Positions 63,491-64,000 of a stretch of DNA of 64,000 nt are shown here, piece after piece. Numbering within the stretch: position 1 is the first letter of the stretch; the number at the start of each line of letters is the position of its first letter. Source of the stretch: a virus. The DNA is taken from positions 1 through 64,000 of IMG/VR virus record IMGVR_UViG_3300034691_000037; one strand, 5' to 3'. The notes beneath the pieces were generated by a model, which was not told the DNA's origin, ran no database searches, and saw only the letters and a list, made by a program, of their open reading frames with translations. A program made the position numbers and the translations under genes.

Positions 63491-64000
63491 TCAGATTGCG
63501 CCCATCTCTGGTGCCGGGGATAACGTACCCCCATTTTTCAAGTACATCAAATAAGCAGGGTCGAGGCGGTCAACTGCAAGCAGCAATGACGTCTTAGCAC
63601 GATGCCGTGAAGCAATCATGCCGCGCCCTTCCAACTCGTAGCTGTGATACGCTTCTAGCAACACCCCATTCATCGTTTGGACATCACCCGCGTATTCGAA
63701 GATGATCTCGGTAGGCATCCCTGGAACGATGAGATCCGGATTGCTCCTGATCCAAGGTACCAATACGTAGACCACGGATCTAGCTGCCAATTTACTGGCT
63801 TCCAGATAAACGTTAGTGGTTGGGTCCGACCCCCTAGCCGTGTTCTGACCATTACCTACAACTGTGGTAATGAACTCATTCACGTTCTGACTACGGGACA
63901 TGGTGAACTTGTTATCCTTTACAGTACCATTGTCGCCAATGATCTTACTAGCGTCCATAAACCGAACGCCGTTACCTTGGATATTCAGCTTACCTGCCGT
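63491..64000 (-). CDS. Hypothetical protein, 5' end outside window
   Basis: The reading frame is open to the right edge (169 residues visible, beginning TAGKLNIQGNGVRFMDASKI), so an internal ATG at 63958 is not the real start. The sequence is beta-rich at first and then has LAARSVVYVLVPWIRSN and PTEIIFEYAGDVQ. It could be a structural or virion-associated protein, but nothing identifies it. It ends 9 nt before a long hairpin. Confidence 0.7.
   Translation of the reverse strand, partial: TAGKLNIQGNGVRFMDASKIIGDNGTVKDNKFTMSRSQNVNEFITTVVGNGQNTARGSDPTTNVYLEASKLAARSVVYVLVPWIRSNPDLIVPGMPTEIIFEYAGDVQTMNGVLLEAYHSYELEGRGMIASRHRAKTSLLLAVDRLDPAYLMYLKNGGTLSPAPEMGAI

Noticed and set aside
1-64000. CRISPR arrays, insertion sequences, attachment sites
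   Set aside because: No spaced direct repeats of 25-40 nt, no transposase, integrase or recombinase, and no terminal inverted repeats were seen.

Overview
The window looks like part of a giant (jumbo) tailed-phage genome of the phiKZ-like lineage, probably from a Pseudomonas-like gammaproteobacterial host. The host genus is an inference. Supporting points are dense, mostly unrecognisable small genes with 1-14 nt overlaps and strong AGGAG-type ribosome sites; a phage dNTP gene set (dCTP deaminase, thymidylate synthase, dTMP kinase, Nudix and HD hydrolases); a spanin pair; four tandem inner-head-type virion proteins with conserved S-x-E protease sites; and a recurring leftward promoter motif ending in ACATTAC, close to the phiKZ early TATATTAC motif as I recall it. 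There is no ribosomal or core bacterial metabolism gene, no transposon and no CRISPR.

Layout. From 1 to 56906 about 110 genes all read leftward, divided into transcription units by GC-rich hairpins and by about ten copies of the promoter motif. Notable stretches are: 4-6.7 kb (Ntn-hydrolase-like protein and spanins); 9.2-14.7 kb (dCTP deaminase, ATP-grasp, HD hydrolase, QueC-like PP-loop, DHH phosphoesterase); 15.7-16.37 kb (about 630 nt non-coding, highly foldable, with an embedded tRNA-like element); 21.5-24.1 kb (two related proteins and a structured leader); 26.5-28.9 kb (Nudix protein and a TAXI-type periplasmic binding protein); 39-42.7 kb (two AAA+ ATPases, one followed by an in-frame UGA and 57 further sense codons; a third AAA+ gene lies at 2.2-3.7 kb); 42.8-44.4 kb (seven tandem small genes sharing an N-terminal RKK motif); 46.8-53.4 kb (dual-specificity phosphatase, oversized thymidylate synthase, MutT-like protein, dTMP kinase, Arc-like regulator, ParB-like protein); and 54.5-56 kb (several very small membrane or secreted proteins). 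From 57028 to 62132 four large paralogous virion-type genes read rightward. From 62186 to the end the genes read leftward again, and the last one runs off the window.

How it works together. The leftward block looks like early and middle genes: host takeover proteins of unknown function, nucleotide-pool remodelling, possible 7-deazaguanine chemistry, envelope proteins and regulators. The rightward cluster looks late, encoding inner-head proteins made with propeptides. The features most likely to be new are the RKK gene array and the large structured RNA.
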